Assembly: GCA_037974335.1 (NCBI GenBank)
Contig: CM075760.1
Span: 56,662,890 to 56,726,889, forward strand
DNA: 64,000 nt
Direction: 5' to 3'
DNA from: Prionace glauca
Lineage: Eukaryota > Chordata > Chondrichthyes > Carcharhiniformes > Carcharhinidae
The position numbers and the translations under genes are program-made. Numbering within the stretch: position 1 is the stretch's first letter; every line of letters begins with the position of its first letter. Shown in pieces: positions 63,640 through 64,000 of the stretch. The notes under the pieces were generated by a model, which was not told the origin of the DNA, made no database searches, and saw only the letters and a program-made list of their open reading frames with translations.

Positions 63640-64000
63640 TTCCCCCAGAATGAGAAAAGAAATGGAAAGGGGGAGACATTGATTTCCTCCCAGATGTTGC
63701 ACAGAGGAGGAAGTTTCACTCTGAAGCTCATTGATCAACTTCCGCATTGTGACATCACAATGGAGCCCTGCCTGAGTCAACCAATTCGCAATGTTGTCTT
63801 TTTGCTCCAATGGGAGACTGAGTGTTAGGAACGTCCATCCGAGAATCAGCCAATAAGAATCAGTCTGCTCTGGCATGACGTCCTGGGGTTCCATTGCGCA
63901 GGCCCGGGCGCGCGAATCCGGGAGCCCCGCCCCCACCCATTCCCCCACCGCCCTCTCCCTCCCGCCCCTCCTCGAGCCAAGGTTTCCAGACAAGCGGCTG
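63640..64000. promoter_or_regulatory. Second copy of the ZNF promoter unit, cut by window end
   Basis: AATTTCCCCCAGAATGAGAA, AGGAGGAAGTTTCACTCTGAAGC, CAACTTCCGCATTGTGAC, CCAATTCGCAATG, then the GC-rich GGGAGCCCCGCCCCCACCC and GAGCCAAGGTTTCCAGACAA also found at 55311-55665. It is oriented like the left half of that unit, so it would serve a minus-strand gene to the left and probably a plus-strand one beyond the window. Confidence 0.75.

Overview
The window looks like nuclear DNA of a cartilaginous fish, most likely a shark or ray. This is inferred from four things: many CR1-like LINEs with octamer-type 3' tails, tRNA-headed SINEs with a CR1-like 3' end, palindromic MITEs, and GPR139-like receptors next to T-cell-receptor variable (V) segments. 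No species can be named from the sequence alone. Roughly half the window or more is retroelement-derived, often nested several deep. No endogenous retrovirus, LTR element or Polinton was recognised.

Positions 1-20,000. A young CR1 fragment (1-1607) lies upstream of a plus-strand TCR V exon without a recognisable recombination signal (1818-2125). It is followed by a complete plus-strand V segment (leader 3889-3934, V exon 4030-4336, 23-RSS 4337-4375). A GPR139-like receptor exon lies on the minus strand (6629-7548). A near-full-length CR1 with ORF1 (zinc finger, coiled coil, SGNH esterase) and a broken ORF2 occupies 11164-15237 minus, nested inside an older plus-strand CR1. A tRNA-Asn-like gene with an altered anticodon is at 16338. 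A minus-strand V segment at 17030-17636 has a perfect RSS but a lost leader splice donor.

Positions 20,000-35,800. A plus-strand GPR139-like first exon (20004-20415) carries an in-frame 42-bp tandem repeat. The next matching second exon is at 31048-31949. Between them is a mass of LINE and SINE debris and a minisatellite split by two SINEs. A tRNA-Glu-like relic lies at 33447-33518 minus.

Positions 35,800-50,000. The V block at 16.85-18.34 kb recurs at 35.79-38.94 kb. This copy has an intact leader donor and has since received a 1.66-kb CR1; the first copy keeps the empty site. A third minus-strand V segment with a consensus nonamer follows (39630-40106), then a V pseudogene (43218-43513) and a leader-like exon (44575-44635). 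The presumed second exon of that gene runs at once into a 23-bp minisatellite.

Positions 50,000-64,000. Two ten-finger C2H2 zinc-finger genes lie head to head (50320-51530 minus, 58993-60187 plus) on either side of an imperfect inverted-repeat, GC-rich promoter (55394-55941). A second copy of that promoter unit starts at 63.64 kb and runs off the end.

The V segments point both ways. Three (4.0, 36.2 and 39.8 kb) look usable and three are damaged. No D, J or C segment is visible, so this is the V part of a TCR alpha/delta-type locus with receptor and zinc-finger genes beside or within it.
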